NCBI GenBank assembly: GCA_947642555.1
Contig: CANRSX010000008.1
Location: forward strand, 1 to 64,000
Length of the DNA: 64,000 nt
From: an uncultured Roseburia sp.
GTDB taxonomy: Bacteria > Bacillota > Clostridia > Lachnospirales > Lachnospiraceae
Direction of reading: 5' to 3'
The first letter of the stretch is position 1. Every line of letters begins with the position of its first letter. The translations under genes and the position numbers were made by a program. Shown piece by piece: positions 1 through 9,901 of the stretch. The notes under the pieces were generated by a model. That model saw only the letters and a program-made list of their open reading frames with translations. It had not been told where the DNA came from and ran no database searches.

Positions 1-130
1 ATTTACAATGTATATTTATAAGTTATTTCCCACTGGGTACACAATTCCGAAAAGGGAGTAATTTTCTATTTCAATTATATCAGAAATCATGGATGTATGC
101 ACAGAAAAACCATCTTTTTTCAAAAACCCC

Positions 131-161
131 TTGACTCTTCCCCTGGGTCGGAAGGTAAAGT
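131..161 (+). promoter_or_regulatory. MerR-type promoter with long spacer
   Basis: The -35 box TTGACT (131-136) and the -10 box TAAAGT (156-161) are separated by 19 bases instead of the usual 17. The spacer holds a short palindrome with arms CTTCC and GGAAG. An over-long spacer with a dyad is the hallmark of promoters activated by MerR-family proteins, which untwist the DNA. It sits just upstream of the merR gene, so autoregulation is inferred. It also shows that translation must start at 214, not at the upstream in-frame codon at 97. Confidence 0.7.
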
Positions 162-213
162 AAGATCAGAAAAACAGAAACAGACAGACACCGATCAGAA
201 AGGAGCGGATCCT

Positions 214-1272
214 ATGGCAAAAATGAAAGAAGTCTGCGAGCGGACAGGACTGACAGAAAAAACCGTTCGTCTCTATATGAAAAAAGGATTGCTGACCCCG
301 CAGACCGAGGAAGGCATATACCGGAATTCCTACCACTTTTCGGAGGCTGATATCCGGCGGTTAAAAGATATCGCCGTGCTGCGGCGTGCCGGGTTTTCGA
401 TCAGTGAAATTGACCAGCTGCAGCAGCACCCGGAGAGCCTGCCGGCCATGATTGAAGAAAAGAAGACGCTGCTGGAAGCGGAAATTTTTGAAAAACAAAC
501 CTTACAGAGTGCGCTTAAAAGGCTCTCCGTGACAGAGCAGGGCTCTGTGGAGGCTTTCTCGCAGAGCCTCTCGCCGGTCACACACTTTGTGGAGCAGCAG
601 GAAGCCCCGCCAAAGAAACATCCGAAGATCTTTTATACGTTTATTACCTTTGTAGTGTTTAGTCTCCTGCTGGCAGCCCTGGCGATAAAAGGCACACACC
701 TGGCGCTGGCGGCAGCGGTCTGCGCCGCACTGATCCTCTCCGTCGCCGCCTTTCTCCTCGCGGCCCGCTACCTGTGGATCGCAATCCATGTAAAATCCCT
801 GCCGGTATGGGCCAGGGGACGGGTGATCTCCGTCATACAGGAGCCGGGGATTGACAGCGCCTATGCGCGTGCCGGCATGTCCACGCCGGGCTTCAGCGAG
901 CCGGGACGCGGCGGTCTCTGGCTGATCCCGGTGCTGCTGTGGGGAGAGCTGCGCCCGGACAACTGGTATCCCCTGATCCACTGTACAGCGGATGACGGCG
1001 AAGCAGAACCGACGCAGAGTCAGACTGACGGCGCAGAACGCAGCGGCAGCGCCACGCCGCAGGCCCTCACCTTCCCGTATGGCGCATTCAAAAACACCTG
1101 GCAGGAGGGCGACACGCTCACCCTGGCCCGGGATCTGAAACGACCGGAGCGCATTCTGCCCGCGGAATCCGGCTGGATGCTGAAAAAGGCGCTGCTGTAT
1201 CTGATCCTGGGAGCCGTCGCGGCTGTGGCCACATGGGGGCTTGCGGAATGGTTCATCGTATGCTTTCTGTAA
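214..1272 (+). CDS. Membrane-anchored MerR-family transcriptional regulator
   Basis: The protein has 352 residues. Residues 1-70 form a MerR winged helix-turn-helix (KMKEVCERTGLTEKTVRLYM, then a wing with YRNSYHFSEADI), followed by a short helical linker. Two hydrophobic segments follow at about 133-158 and 163-192, a soluble middle domain, and a last membrane segment at about 325-352. Classical MerR proteins are soluble and about 120-270 residues long, so the fused membrane part suggests a one-component sensor of an envelope signal; that role is inferred. The start at 214 has a good ribosome site (AAGGAG) and lies downstream of the promoter. It is convergent with glyA. The ligand is unknown. 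Confidence 0.8.
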   Translation: MAKMKEVCERTGLTEKTVRLYMKKGLLTPQTEEGIYRNSYHFSEADIRRLKDIAVLRRAGFSISEIDQLQQHPESLPAMIEEKKTLLEAEIFEKQTLQSALKRLSVTEQGSVEAFSQSLSPVTHFVEQQEAPPKKHPKIFYTFITFVVFSLLLAALAIKGTHLALAAAVCAALILSVAAFLLAARYLWIAIHVKSLPVWARGRVISVIQEPGIDSAYARAGMSTPGFSEPGRGGLWLIPVLLWGELRPDNWYPLIHCTADDGEAEPTQSQTDGAERSGSATPQALTFPYGAFKNTWQEGDTLTLARDLKRPERILPAESGWMLKKALLYLILGAVAAVATWGLAEWFIVCFL

Positions 1273-1308
1273 GCAGGATCCAGCAAACGCGTCCCTTTAT
1301 AACACAGG

Positions 1309-1342
1309 CGGGCTGCTGCACAATATTTCGTGCAGCAGCCCG
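1309..1342. terminator. Bidirectional terminator between merR and glyA
   Basis: A perfect 13-bp stem (1309-1321 with 1330-1342, CGGGCTGCTGCAC) closes an 8-base loop. It is followed by a T-rich stretch on the plus strand and lies between two convergent genes. Confidence 0.75.
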
Positions 1343-1354
1343 TTTCCTCTGCCT

Positions 1355-2593
1355 TTATTTCAGCGGATACTTCTCCGTTAAGGATTTCACAATCCCACGG
1401 GCCCGGTCCGCAGCCGGCTCGCCTTCCTTAATCATCATGGCGATCGCCTCCGCAATCTGATCCATATCCTCCGTATTCATCCCGCGGGAGGTCACGGCCG
1501 GTGTCCCGAGCCGGATGCCGCTGGTCACAAACGGGGACTTCGGGTCATTCGGGATCGTGTTCTTATTGCAGGTGATATTCACCGAGTCGAGAAGCTTTTC
1601 CAGCGCCTTTCCGGTCTGATCATAGTTCGTCAGGTCGACTAACATCAGGTGGTTGTCCGTTCCGCCGGAGACGATGCGGATATCGCGCTTTAACAGCCCC
1701 GCACAGAGCGCCTGGGCGTTGTCGATCACCCCCTGCTGGTAGACCTTAAACTCCGGGGAGAGCGCCTCCTGAAAGCACACGGCCTTCGCCGCGATCACGT
1801 GCATCAGCGGGCCGCCCTGGGTTCCCGGGAAGATCGCCTTGTTAAAGTTGTACTTCTCCGCAGCCTCCTGATTGCACAGGATCATACCGCCCCGCGGGCC
1901 GCGCAGGGTCTTGTGGGTCGTCGTGGTGACCACATCCGCATACGGTATCGGGCTCGGATGAAGCCCCGCCGCCACCAGGCCGGCAATGTGCGCCATATCC
2001 ACCATCAGCACCGCGCCACAGGCATCCGCGATCTCGCGGAATCTCTTAAAATCGATCGTGCGGGCATATGCGCTGGCCCCGGCGATGATCATCTTCGGGC
2101 GGCACTCCATGGCGATCTCCATCACCTTATCATAATCGATGAATCCCTCGTCGTTCACGCCGTAGGGCACGATGTGAAAATACGTCCCGGAGAAATTCAC
2201 AGGGCTCCCGTGGGTCAGATGTCCGCCGTGATCCAGGTTCATCCCCATCACAGTATCCCCCGGCTTTAAGATGGCGAACTGCACCGCCATATTCGCCTGC
2301 GCGCCGGAATGTGGCTGCACGTTGACATAGTCACAGCCGAACAGCTGCTTCGCCCGCTCCCTCGCCAGCTCCTCCACCACGTCCACGCAGTCGCACCCGC
2401 CATAGTAGCGCTTTCCCGGATAGCCCTCCGCGTATTTATTCGTCATCACGCTGCCCATGGCCGACATCACCGCCGGACTCACCCAGTTCTCCGACGCGAT
2501 CAGCTCGATGTGGCTGTTCTGTCGTTCGAATTCATCCTCGATGGCCTGCGCCACCTCCATATCCACTGCCCGGATATCCTCAATTGTATACAT
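1355..2593 (-). CDS. glyA: Serine hydroxymethyltransferase
   Basis: This PLP enzyme converts serine and tetrahydrofolate to glycine and 5,10-methylene-tetrahydrofolate in the cytoplasm, the main source of one-carbon units. The protein has 412 residues, the usual family length. The PLP lysine is K228 in the motif [14 protein letters not shown], and the N-terminal SENWVSPAV and GCDCVDVVE regions are also typical. The ATG at 2593 was chosen over an in-frame ATG 13 codons upstream because it has an AAGGAG site at the right distance. It is probably monocistronic, with a consensus promoter about 100 bases upstream. Confidence 0.96.
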   Translation of the reverse strand: MYTIEDIRAVDMEVAQAIEDEFERQNSHIELIASENWVSPAVMSAMGSVMTNKYAEGYPGKRYYGGCDCVDVVEELARERAKQLFGCDYVNVQPHSGAQANMAVQFAILKPGDTVMGMNLDHGGHLTHGSPVNFSGTYFHIVPYGVNDEGFIDYDKVMEIAMECRPKMIIAGASAYARTIDFKRFREIADACGAVLMVDMAHIAGLVAAGLHPSPIPYADVVTTTTHKTLRGPRGGMILCNQEAAEKYNFNKAIFPGTQGGPLMHVIAAKAVCFQEALSPEFKVYQQGVIDNAQALCAGLLKRDIRIVSGGTDNHLMLVDLTNYDQTGKALEKLLDSVNITCNKNTIPNDPKSPFVTSGIRLGTPAVTSRGMNTEDMDQIAEAIAMMIKEGEPAADRARGIVKSLTEKYPLK

Positions 2594-2692
2594 ACTCGTC
2601 TCCTTCCTCGTCTTCCCTTCTGTCCGCCGCATCCCGCCGCCGTGCGTCCTTTCTCACCGCCGCACCGGATTCCCGGAGGATGCCACGGTGAC

Positions 2693-2721
2693 ATTATATC
2701 CAATACAGGAATCAAAGTCAA
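2693..2721 (-). promoter_or_regulatory. Sigma-A promoter of glyA
   Basis: On the minus strand TTGACT (2721-2716) is followed after 17 bases by TATAAT (2698-2693). The predicted transcript would start near 2686 and carry a leader of about 90 bases before glyA. No riboswitch fold was recognised in that leader. Confidence 0.75.
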
Positions 2722-2787
2722 TTCCATAACTGATTCCGACCAGCAGGATTTATAAGCCACATCTGCTATACCACAGACCTCCCTGAC

Positions 2788-4467
2788 CTAGCCAATCAGC
2801 ACCTTCTTCCCTTCAAAAGCAAAGCCATATTTCCGGATTTTGTCTATCGGAATTCCTTTTTCTTCCAATGTATAGGCGTAACGCTTTTCCTCAATCTGCT
2901 TTAAGGCGGCAGCCACGGTATCCTCCAGGCTGTGCTCCTCCTCCGGGTCATGCACCTTGAATTCAAGGATGAAAGCATCATCAGCCTTGTCCCTTGGCTC
3001 CAGCATAACATCATACCGTCCAAATCCGCTCTCTCTGTTCGATGTGATGCTGTATCTGTCTGCCAAATCAACCATCAGCCCCAGCACAAAACCATGGTAG
3101 AACCTCTCAGGCTCCGAAGCCTCCGAGGGCCTGTTCCCCGAGTCAAAGCAGCTGAAAGTGGCAAGGGCCGTCCTGTTCATATAGATGTTCATCGCCTTTT
3201 TGTCACCCAGCAGCAAGGCCTTGACAAAGGCATTATAGTCCGGGGTGTATTCAGCAAACCACCCGTCAATCATACGCTCGAACATCATCCGTACTTCCCA
3301 GTTCGTCAGTCGCAGCTCATAATCCGTTTTTCCCCGTTCATCATACACAACATGCTCCACTTTCAGATAGCCGCTGGCCAGCAGAAGACTCCAAATGGCC
3401 TTTATATTATGGTCAAGCTGGTTGAATATGATCTGTTCATCGATTGTCGTATGGAAAGATTTTCCCTGCAGTAAATCTTCCATGATGATTTTTATATCTG
3501 GTATGCCCTCCTGAACCAGCTTTCCGACCAGGCTGTTGGAGCTGGTGTTCGCCCAGTAAGGCTCGAACTGCCGTCTATCCAGGTAATTGATGACAGACCA
3601 GGGATTGTATATGTTCCGTGCACCTCCAAATGTGAAGCCATCGTACCATGCACGTACTTTTTCTTTTTCGTCCAGCCCGAATTCATCCATGGAAGCAAAC
3701 ACTTCCTCTTCCGTGAAGCCAAAGCAGTCCTCATATTCCTCCGAAGTCACCGTTACCACCTTTAAGTTGTTCAAATCCGAAAACATGGACTCTCTGCTCA
3801 CTCTGGTAATCCCTGTCATGATGGCTCGCTCCATATATGGATTTGTCTTAAATGTGGCATTGAACAGGCTTCTGGTAAAGGCAGCCATCTCTTTCCAAAA
3901 TCCGTTCACGTTAGCTTCCTGCATGGGCGTATCATATTCATCTAACAGGATGATCACCTTTTTCTCATAGTAACGGGACAGATAGCAACACAGCATCTTC
4001 AGCGAGAAAGACACCGCGCTATCCTCCATATCTGTCGATATCTCCCTGAAATCCTTCTTCTCGCTTTCGCTCAGCAGGCCATCCTCCAGCAGGAAGCTGA
4101 ATCTGTCATAAAGCGCCTTAACCACACGGCATATCGCTTTCCTTGCCTGTGCAAAAGATGTCTCCTTGATATCCGCAAAGCTCAGCATAAGTACTGGGTA
4201 TGTTCCCTGCAGCATGCGGTACTTCTCTTCTTTCCATATGTCGAGTCCTTCAAATAAGGCTCCTTTATCTGCATATTCCGTAGAAAAGAATTTCTCGACC
4301 ATGCTCATGGTCAGCGTCTTCCCGAAACGCCTGGGGCGGGTGATCAGGGTCACACTGTCCCCCTCTTCCCACCATTCCTTTATAAAGCATGATTTGTCGA
4401 TGTAAAAATAGCCTTCCCTTCTGATCGTCTCGAAATCCTGACATCCGATGCTCACTGTCCTTGGCAT
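2788..4467 (-). CDS. AAA-ATPase-like protein with PD-(D/E)XK nuclease-like C-terminus
   Basis: The protein has 559 residues. The N-terminal half is an AAA-ATPase-like domain (PF09820 type): a modified P-loop (LITRPRRFGKTLTMSMVEKF, about residue 40) and a Walker B stretch (KVIILLDEYDTPM, about residue 170). The C-terminal half resembles the PD-(D/E)XK family 9 (DUF1703), with FGRYDVMLEP followed by AFILEFKV, the D...ExK pattern. The family is abundant in gut Bacteroidetes and Clostridia and its biological role is not established. It has its own ribosome site (AAGGGGG) and no functional link to glyA or the MATE gene. Confidence 0.8.
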   Translation of the reverse strand: MPRTVSIGCQDFETIRREGYFYIDKSCFIKEWWEEGDSVTLITRPRRFGKTLTMSMVEKFFSTEYADKGALFEGLDIWKEEKYRMLQGTYPVLMLSFADIKETSFAQARKAICRVVKALYDRFSFLLEDGLLSESEKKDFREISTDMEDSAVSFSLKMLCCYLSRYYEKKVIILLDEYDTPMQEANVNGFWKEMAAFTRSLFNATFKTNPYMERAIMTGITRVSRESMFSDLNNLKVVTVTSEEYEDCFGFTEEEVFASMDEFGLDEKEKVRAWYDGFTFGGARNIYNPWSVINYLDRRQFEPYWANTSSNSLVGKLVQEGIPDIKIIMEDLLQGKSFHTTIDEQIIFNQLDHNIKAIWSLLLASGYLKVEHVVYDERGKTDYELRLTNWEVRMMFERMIDGWFAEYTPDYNAFVKALLLGDKKAMNIYMNRTALATFSCFDSGNRPSEASEPERFYHGFVLGLMVDLADRYSITSNRESGFGRYDVMLEPRDKADDAFILEFKVHDPEEEHSLEDTVAAALKQIEEKRYAYTLEEKGIPIDKIRKYGFAFEGKKVLIG

Positions 4468-4534
4468 GTCTGCCCCCTTTCTGCCGCACAGATTCGTTAC
4501 GGCATCTCCATCTCCTCCCGATCACCAGACTATT

Positions 4535-5896
4535 TTACCCCACGCTGTCTCTTTTGTCAAAGGCCGCCACGCGCTTCCCTGCATACAGCGCAGCCCCCAT
4601 CACGGCGACCAGCCCTTCCGCCAGCGGCCAGGACAGCCACACGCCGGTCAGACCGAAGGCATACGCCATCAGGCCGGCTGCCGGCAGGATCACGAAAAAC
4701 CCTCTTGAGAGCGAAATCACCTGAGCCGGCAGGGCGCGTTCGATCGAAGTAAAATACGCTGCCAGCACAATATTGCCCCCGGCAAACGGGATTGCGATAA
4801 AGTAAAGCCTTAAGCCCGCCGTCGCAATCTGCGCAAGCACCGGATCCCCCTCCCGGTTAAACGCCCCGGTAATCGGATCCGCCCACAGCAAAAAGGCCAG
4901 ATAAACCGCCGCTGAGATAAGCAGCATGACAGACATCGCATACCGCAGCACCTGTTTTACCTCCTTCCGGTTCCCGTACCCGTATGAGCGGCTTAACACC
5001 GGCTGCATCCCCTGCGCAATCCCGGTATAGATGGCGGTCACGACAAGCGAAAGATTCGCGATAATCCCATATGCCGCGACCCCCGTATTTCCGTTCAGAT
5101 TCAGAATGAGAAAATTGAACACGATCATCACGATTCCCGAAGCGACCTCCGTGACCAGCGACGGAATGCCAAGAGATACGATATTTATCGTATACTTAAA
5201 CATCTTCCTGCCGCGGACCAGATGAAACCCCACCTTCCCGGAAAACCAGTGCCCGGACAACACGCACATACCGATCACCGGCGCAAATCCGGTTGCCAGC
5301 ACCGCGCCGAAAATCCCCATCCCGAGCGGGAAAATAAAGATATAATCCATCACGATATTCGCCATGCTGCCCGCTAACATCGCAGCCATCGACAGCCTGG
5401 GATTTCCGTCGTTTCTCACAAAACAGATCAGCACATCATTCAGCAGAAACGCCGGGGAAAACAGGAGAATCACGCGCAGATAGATTGTGGTCATCCCGTG
5501 CACCGCCCCGCGCGCGCCGAGCGCAGACGCCAGCTGTCCCGGAAGTAAAAGTCCCGCCGCCAGGCAGATCAGGGCGATCAGCGCCGCCAGGCATACCGTA
5601 TTCGTAAACACGAGGTCCGTCTGCGCCCCCTCCTGCCGGTTCGCAGAGCCGCCGTCCTCCCCGTGGCTTTTCAGAACGGAATAGCGGATGGCGCCGCCCA
5701 TTCCAAGCATCAGCCCGCTGCCATGCACAAAGCTGTAGACCGGGATCGCCAGATTCAGCGCGGTAAGCCCGTCCGCCCCCAGTCCGTTTGCCACAAAAAA
5801 GGTGTCGGCCAGAATATAGCAGGATAATCCGATCATCCCACAGACATTTAAGATGACATAGTGCAAAAATTCGTTCCGCAGCGCTCTGTTTTTCAT
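4535..5896 (-). CDS. MATE family efflux transporter
   Basis: The protein has 453 residues and about twelve hydrophobic segments in the two-times-six MATE arrangement. It starts MKNRALRNEFLHYVILNVCG and includes an early GLSCYILADTFFVANGLG segment typical of the NorM/DinF-like clade. It probably exports a cationic drug or metabolite in exchange for Na+ or H+ at the cytoplasmic membrane; the substrate cannot be told from sequence. The ATG at 5896 was chosen because of the GGGAGGGG site directly upstream; the longer frame adds 25 non-conserved residues. It lies downstream of the DUF1294 gene with a 128-base gap containing a GC-rich hairpin (5976-5995). Confidence 0.9.
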   Translation of the reverse strand: MKNRALRNEFLHYVILNVCGMIGLSCYILADTFFVANGLGADGLTALNLAIPVYSFVHGSGLMLGMGGAIRYSVLKSHGEDGGSANRQEGAQTDLVFTNTVCLAALIALICLAAGLLLPGQLASALGARGAVHGMTTIYLRVILLFSPAFLLNDVLICFVRNDGNPRLSMAAMLAGSMANIVMDYIFIFPLGMGIFGAVLATGFAPVIGMCVLSGHWFSGKVGFHLVRGRKMFKYTINIVSLGIPSLVTEVASGIVMIVFNFLILNLNGNTGVAAYGIIANLSLVVTAIYTGIAQGMQPVLSRSYGYGNRKEVKQVLRYAMSVMLLISAAVYLAFLLWADPITGAFNREGDPVLAQIATAGLRLYFIAIPFAGGNIVLAAYFTSIERALPAQVISLSRGFFVILPAAGLMAYAFGLTGVWLSWPLAEGLVAVMGAALYAGKRVAAFDKRDSVG

Positions 5897-6024
5897 GCTC
5901 CCCTCCCTGATAAAATGAAAGCGCCAGCCCGCTCCGTCTTCTATGACCTGACGACAGAACGTCTGACGCATGATCCCCCTGCCCGGTGGCAGGGGATACG
6001 TGTTGTCCTATTTAATTGCACCGT

Positions 6025-6312
6025 TCAGTGAAACGGCGGCTGATACAGTCCCTGTGCGCCGGCCCATGCCAGAAGCGCCGCGTGCAGCGCCACGATGAGC
6101 GGCATCCCCGCCACAAAATACCATTTCCTGGTCTTGTGGCGGAAGACATACATCCCGGCCCAGCTCCCGATACTTCCCCCGAGCAGGCTGCATAAAAACA
6201 GCGTCTTCTCCGGGATCCTCCACTGATGCAGCTTCGCCCGCCGCTTGTCCTCCCCCATCAGAAGGAATCCGGCCGCGTTCATAATCATCGCATACAAAAG
6301 TATCACTCTCAT
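6025..6312 (-). CDS. DUF1294 family small membrane protein
   Basis: The protein has 95 residues and three predicted membrane segments. It carries the DUF1294 signature: GEDKRRAKLHQWRIPEKTLF followed by a glycine-rich stretch (LLGGSIGSWAGMYVFRHKT) and a KWYF motif. The function of the family is unknown. The start lies only 4 bases after the secDF stop with a weak ribosome site, so co-transcription and probably translational coupling with secDF are inferred. Confidence 0.85.
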   Translation of the reverse strand: MRVILLYAMIMNAAGFLLMGEDKRRAKLHQWRIPEKTLFLCSLLGGSIGSWAGMYVFRHKTRKWYFVAGMPLIVALHAALLAWAGAQGLYQPPFH

Positions 6313-6316
6313 CTTC

Positions 6317-8467
6317 TTATTTCTTCCGCACCAGGCGCGTGCGCATCACAAACCACAGCTCCGTCGCGATGCAGACCGAAGAATACGTACCGCAGATCAG
6401 GCCGGCCATCAGCGGCAGAGCAAACTCACGGATGCTCGGCACGCCAAGGATAAACAGCATCAATACCATGACAAATGTAGTGATCGATGTATTGATGCTT
6501 CGCGACAGCGTCTGGGTCAGACTCTGATTCGCAATCCCGGTCAGTGTCTCCGGCGTCATCTTCTCGGCCGTCTTTCCGATGTTTTCACGGATCCGGTCAA
6601 AAATGACGATCGTATCGTTGACCGAATAACCGATGATGGTCAGCATACATGCGATAAACGTATTTCCGACGGAAATACGGACGATCGCATAAACAGCAAG
6701 CACCACGAGCACATCGTGCAGCAGTGCAATGATCGCGCTTGCGCCGAACCGGATATCCTTAAACCGAAACCAGATATAGATCAGCATACATACCGCGGAG
6801 ACAAGCACTGCAACCACAGCGTCGGAGCGCATCTCGCCGCTGATCGTGGAGCTGATGCTCTGCGAGGTAATCGTGGCAGCATCCACGGAAAAGTCCTCCG
6901 CAAACATCGCCTCAAGCGCTTCCCTCTCCTCCACGGAAAGCGTGCGCGTCTTTACCGTAATCTGCGTGGTTCCCTCTACTTTATTCGCCATCACATCCGT
7001 ATCGCCCGTGATCTCCTCCACCTGCGGGACGATCTGGCTCTCGATCTCCTCAATCGTATAATCTTTGCCGAAATCCGCCGTGGTGGACGTTCCTCCGACA
7101 AAATCAAGCCCGTAATTTAACGCGCCGCTTCCCTTCGCGCCCTGTACGCCCATCACGATCAGGCCGGCCGCGATCACAATCCCGGAAATCGCAAAAAAGA
7201 CCGCTTTTTTCCCGAGGAAATTCACCGGCTGCCTCTCCTTCGCGCGGCCATAGAATTTCTCATCCTTAAGGCCTAATGCAAACAGCGCGTACAGCACCCA
7301 TCTCGTCACGCCGAGCGCGGTGAACATGGACATCACGATACTGATCATCAGCGTGTAGGCAAAGCCCTTCACCGACCCGGATCCGAGTCCCATCAGGACA
7401 ACCGCCGCGATAAAGGTCGTGATATTTCCGTCCAGAATCGCGGAAAGCGCCTTTTTAAACCCGATCTTCATCGAGGAATTCACGGTCTTTCCGGTCGCGA
7501 TCTCCTCGCGGATACGCGCAAAAATAATGACGTTGGCATCCACCGCCATACCGATACCGAGGATGATACCCGCGATACCCGGCAGCGTCAGCGTGATGTC
7601 AAACAGATACAGCGTGGCGATCACAAGCACCGTGTAAACCGCAAGCGCAATCGCCGCCGCGACACCCGGGATCAGATACATCACGATCATAAACAGCATC
7701 ACCAGCACAAGGCCGATCGCCGCGGCCTTTAAGCTCGAAGAGATCGCCTGGCTTCCAAGCTGCGCGCCGACGACGCTCGACTCAAGCTCCTGCAGCTCCA
7801 GGGACAGGGAACCGATACGGATCTGTGTGGCGAGCACATCGGCCTCCTCGTAGGTCGCCATTCCCGAGATCTGCGCCGTACCACCGGTAATCTCCTGAAG
7901 CACGCGCGGATAGCTGATCACCTCGCCGTCATAGATGATCGGAAGATAATTGCCGACATTCGCGCCCGTCGCCTCGCCGAAGAGCTCTGCGCCCTCGTCG
8001 GTAAGCATCAGCTGCACGATATATTCCTTATTGCCGTACTTGTCCTGGCTCGTGCCCGCCTGCGCGTTCGCCACCTGCTCGCCCGTCATATATACGGTGC
8101 CGTCCGGCAGCTGGAATTCCAGTGAACCGGGATTGCCCAGCTCCTTTAAGATCGCATTGGCGTCCGTCACGCCCGGAATCTCAACCGTAATCCGGTCATC
8201 CCCGACCTGATAGACCGACGACTCATTGCTGTAGCTCTCCACACGGCGCTGCAGCTTATAAATCGTATCGCTCATATCCGCCGCGCTTGGGTTCTCATCC
8301 ATGACCTGATACGTAATCGAAACGCCTCCGGACAGATCCAGCCCGAGCGGAATGCTCATATCCTCGCCCACGCCGGTCGACGAGAGAATCAGCGACGCGT
8401 AATAAGACAGTCCCGCCAGTGCAGCCAGTATCACAATCAGTATGGCTGCCGCTTTACTTTTCTTCAT
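6317..8467 (-). CDS. secDF: Protein translocase subunit SecDF (fused SecD-SecF)
   Basis: SecDF uses the proton gradient to pull exported proteins out of the SecYEG channel. The protein has 716 residues and fuses SecD and SecF. The SecD half has an N-terminal membrane segment, the GLDLSGGVSITYQV motif, the periplasmic-type P1 domain and five further membrane helices (GMAVDANVIIFARIREE). The SecF half repeats the plan with LDFVGGTSTTADF and GYSVNDTIVIFDRIREN. The ATG at 8467 was preferred over GTG at 8479 because the AGGA site then has normal spacing. The start overlaps the end of scfB by 14 bases, so the two are translationally coupled. Confidence 0.95.
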   Translation of the reverse strand: MKKSKAAAILIVILAALAGLSYYASLILSSTGVGEDMSIPLGLDLSGGVSITYQVMDENPSAADMSDTIYKLQRRVESYSNESSVYQVGDDRITVEIPGVTDANAILKELGNPGSLEFQLPDGTVYMTGEQVANAQAGTSQDKYGNKEYIVQLMLTDEGAELFGEATGANVGNYLPIIYDGEVISYPRVLQEITGGTAQISGMATYEEADVLATQIRIGSLSLELQELESSVVGAQLGSQAISSSLKAAAIGLVLVMLFMIVMYLIPGVAAAIALAVYTVLVIATLYLFDITLTLPGIAGIILGIGMAVDANVIIFARIREEIATGKTVNSSMKIGFKKALSAILDGNITTFIAAVVLMGLGSGSVKGFAYTLMISIVMSMFTALGVTRWVLYALFALGLKDEKFYGRAKERQPVNFLGKKAVFFAISGIVIAAGLIVMGVQGAKGSGALNYGLDFVGGTSTTADFGKDYTIEEIESQIVPQVEEITGDTDVMANKVEGTTQITVKTRTLSVEEREALEAMFAEDFSVDAATITSQSISSTISGEMRSDAVVAVLVSAVCMLIYIWFRFKDIRFGASAIIALLHDVLVVLAVYAIVRISVGNTFIACMLTIIGYSVNDTIVIFDRIRENIGKTAEKMTPETLTGIANQSLTQTLSRSINTSITTFVMVLMLFILGVPSIREFALPLMAGLICGTYSSVCIATELWFVMRTRLVRKK

Positions 8468-9824
8468 GTTCTTCCTCACTTTCCGTTGCCTTTAACATAA
8501 TCGCACACTCAATCCGCTTCTTCTGGAGCTCACAGCCGATGTCATACGCACCGCGGATATCGCCAGTAAAATGGTACGCATTTGCCGCGCAGCCGCCGCT
8601 GCAGTAAAATCTTGCAAAACAGTCGCGGCATTTTTCCTTTGCATAGACATTGCAGCATTTGAATTCATCGCAGATCTGCGTCTGTATGATCCCGTCAGAT
8701 ACATTTCCCAAAAGGAACTTCTCATTGCCCACAAACTGATGGCAGGGATAAAAATCCCCCCACGGCGTCACCGCGAGATATTCCGTCCCCGAACCGCAGC
8801 CGGAAAGACGCTTTGCCACACACGGGCCGCCCTCCAGATCGATCATGAAGTGGAAAAAGTTAAATCCTCTGCCTTCCTTCCTCCGCTTTATCATCTCCTG
8901 CGCCAGCTTATCATATTCCGCAAACAGCTTCGGCAGATCCTCCTCCCGAAGCGCATACGGCTCCTCAGGCGCGGCCACGACCGGCTCCACCGAGATCTGT
9001 TTAAACCCGAGATCCGCCAGATGCAGCACATCCGCCGCGAAATCCGGATTCTCATGGGTAAAGGTTCCCCTCACGTAATACCGCTCCTGGTTCCGGCTGT
9101 CCGCAAACCTCTGAAACTTCGGCACGACCCGGTCATAGCTGCCCGCGCCGCCCCGAAACGGCCGCATCCGGTCATGCACTTCTTTGCGCCCGTCAATGCT
9201 TAAGACGACATTCGCCATCTCCCGGTTGCAGAACTCCATCACTTCGTCGTTTAACAAAACTCCATTTGTCGTCAGCGTGAAACGAAACCTTTTATCGAAT
9301 TTCTGCTCCTGCTCTCTTCCGTACGCCACAAGGTCTTTTACGACCTGCCAGTTCATAAGCGGTTCCCCGCCAAAGAAATCCACCTCCAGATTCCTGCGGT
9401 TCCCGGAATTTGCGATCAGAAAATCGAGCGCGGCCCGTCCCACTTCAAATGACATCAGCTCCCGTCTCCCGTGATATTCGCCCTCCTCCGCAAAACAGTA
9501 GCGGCAGGCGAGATTGCAGTCGTGCGCGATGTGCAGGCACAGAGCCTTTACCACAGTCGGGCGCTTTTTAAAATCCATGATATAGTCTTCATAGGAATCT
9601 TTTGTAAAAAGCTCTCCGGCATCCACGAGCTCCTGCACTTCATCGTACGCTTCCGCTGTGACGTCCGTTCCGTACTGCGCGCCGAGCGTCTCCACGATCT
9701 CATCCCGTGAATGCGACTCATACATCGCGATCACATCATACGTCACGTCGTCCACCACATGGATCGCGCCGCTGTTTACATCCAGAACAATGTCATAGCC
9801 ATTGTTCTTATACTGATGAACCAC
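8454..9824 (-). CDS. scfB: SCIFF (ranthipeptide) radical SAM maturase
   Basis: This radical SAM-SPASM enzyme forms thioether cross-links between cysteines and other residues of the SCIFF peptide. The N-terminus (about residues 1-80, HQYKNNGYDIVLDVNSGAIH) is the peptide-recognition region. The radical SAM [4Fe-4S] motif is CNLACRYC at about residue 105. The C-terminal SPASM region is cysteine-rich (CGSGTEYLAV, CDEFKCCN, CRDCFARFYCSGGC). The likely start is GTG at 9824, giving a family-typical N-terminus and an AGAGAGG site; TTG at 9857 is the alternative. It sits 152 bases after the precursor gene and overlaps secDF. Pairing with scfA makes the assignment firm. Confidence 0.95.
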   Translation of the reverse strand: MVHQYKNNGYDIVLDVNSGAIHVVDDVTYDVIAMYESHSRDEIVETLGAQYGTDVTAEAYDEVQELVDAGELFTKDSYEDYIMDFKKRPTVVKALCLHIAHDCNLACRYCFAEEGEYHGRRELMSFEVGRAALDFLIANSGNRRNLEVDFFGGEPLMNWQVVKDLVAYGREQEQKFDKRFRFTLTTNGVLLNDEVMEFCNREMANVVLSIDGRKEVHDRMRPFRGGAGSYDRVVPKFQRFADSRNQERYYVRGTFTHENPDFAADVLHLADLGFKQISVEPVVAAPEEPYALREEDLPKLFAEYDKLAQEMIKRRKEGRGFNFFHFMIDLEGGPCVAKRLSGCGSGTEYLAVTPWGDFYPCHQFVGNEKFLLGNVSDGIIQTQICDEFKCCNVYAKEKCRDCFARFYCSGGCAANAYHFTGDIRGAYDIGCELQKKRIECAIMLKATESEEEHEEK

Positions 9825-9901
9825 TCTTTCCGTTCCTCTCTTTCTAATATCAGACAACTTTCTGATTTGACCGGAATAGTTTAAATCTTTCCATTTTGGA
9901 C

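Noticed and set aside
97-213. N-terminal extension of the MerR regulator
   Set aside because: It would begin upstream of the clear promoter at 131-161 and lacks a ribosome site.
5976-5995. Terminator after the DUF1294 gene
   Set aside because: The hairpin CCCCTGCC/GGCAGGGG is strong but has no T run on either strand; it is kept only as a hairpin.
6245-7120. Open frame of 291 codons on the plus strand
   Set aside because: Antisense to DUF1294 and secDF, very rich in His, Arg and Asp, with no ribosome site.
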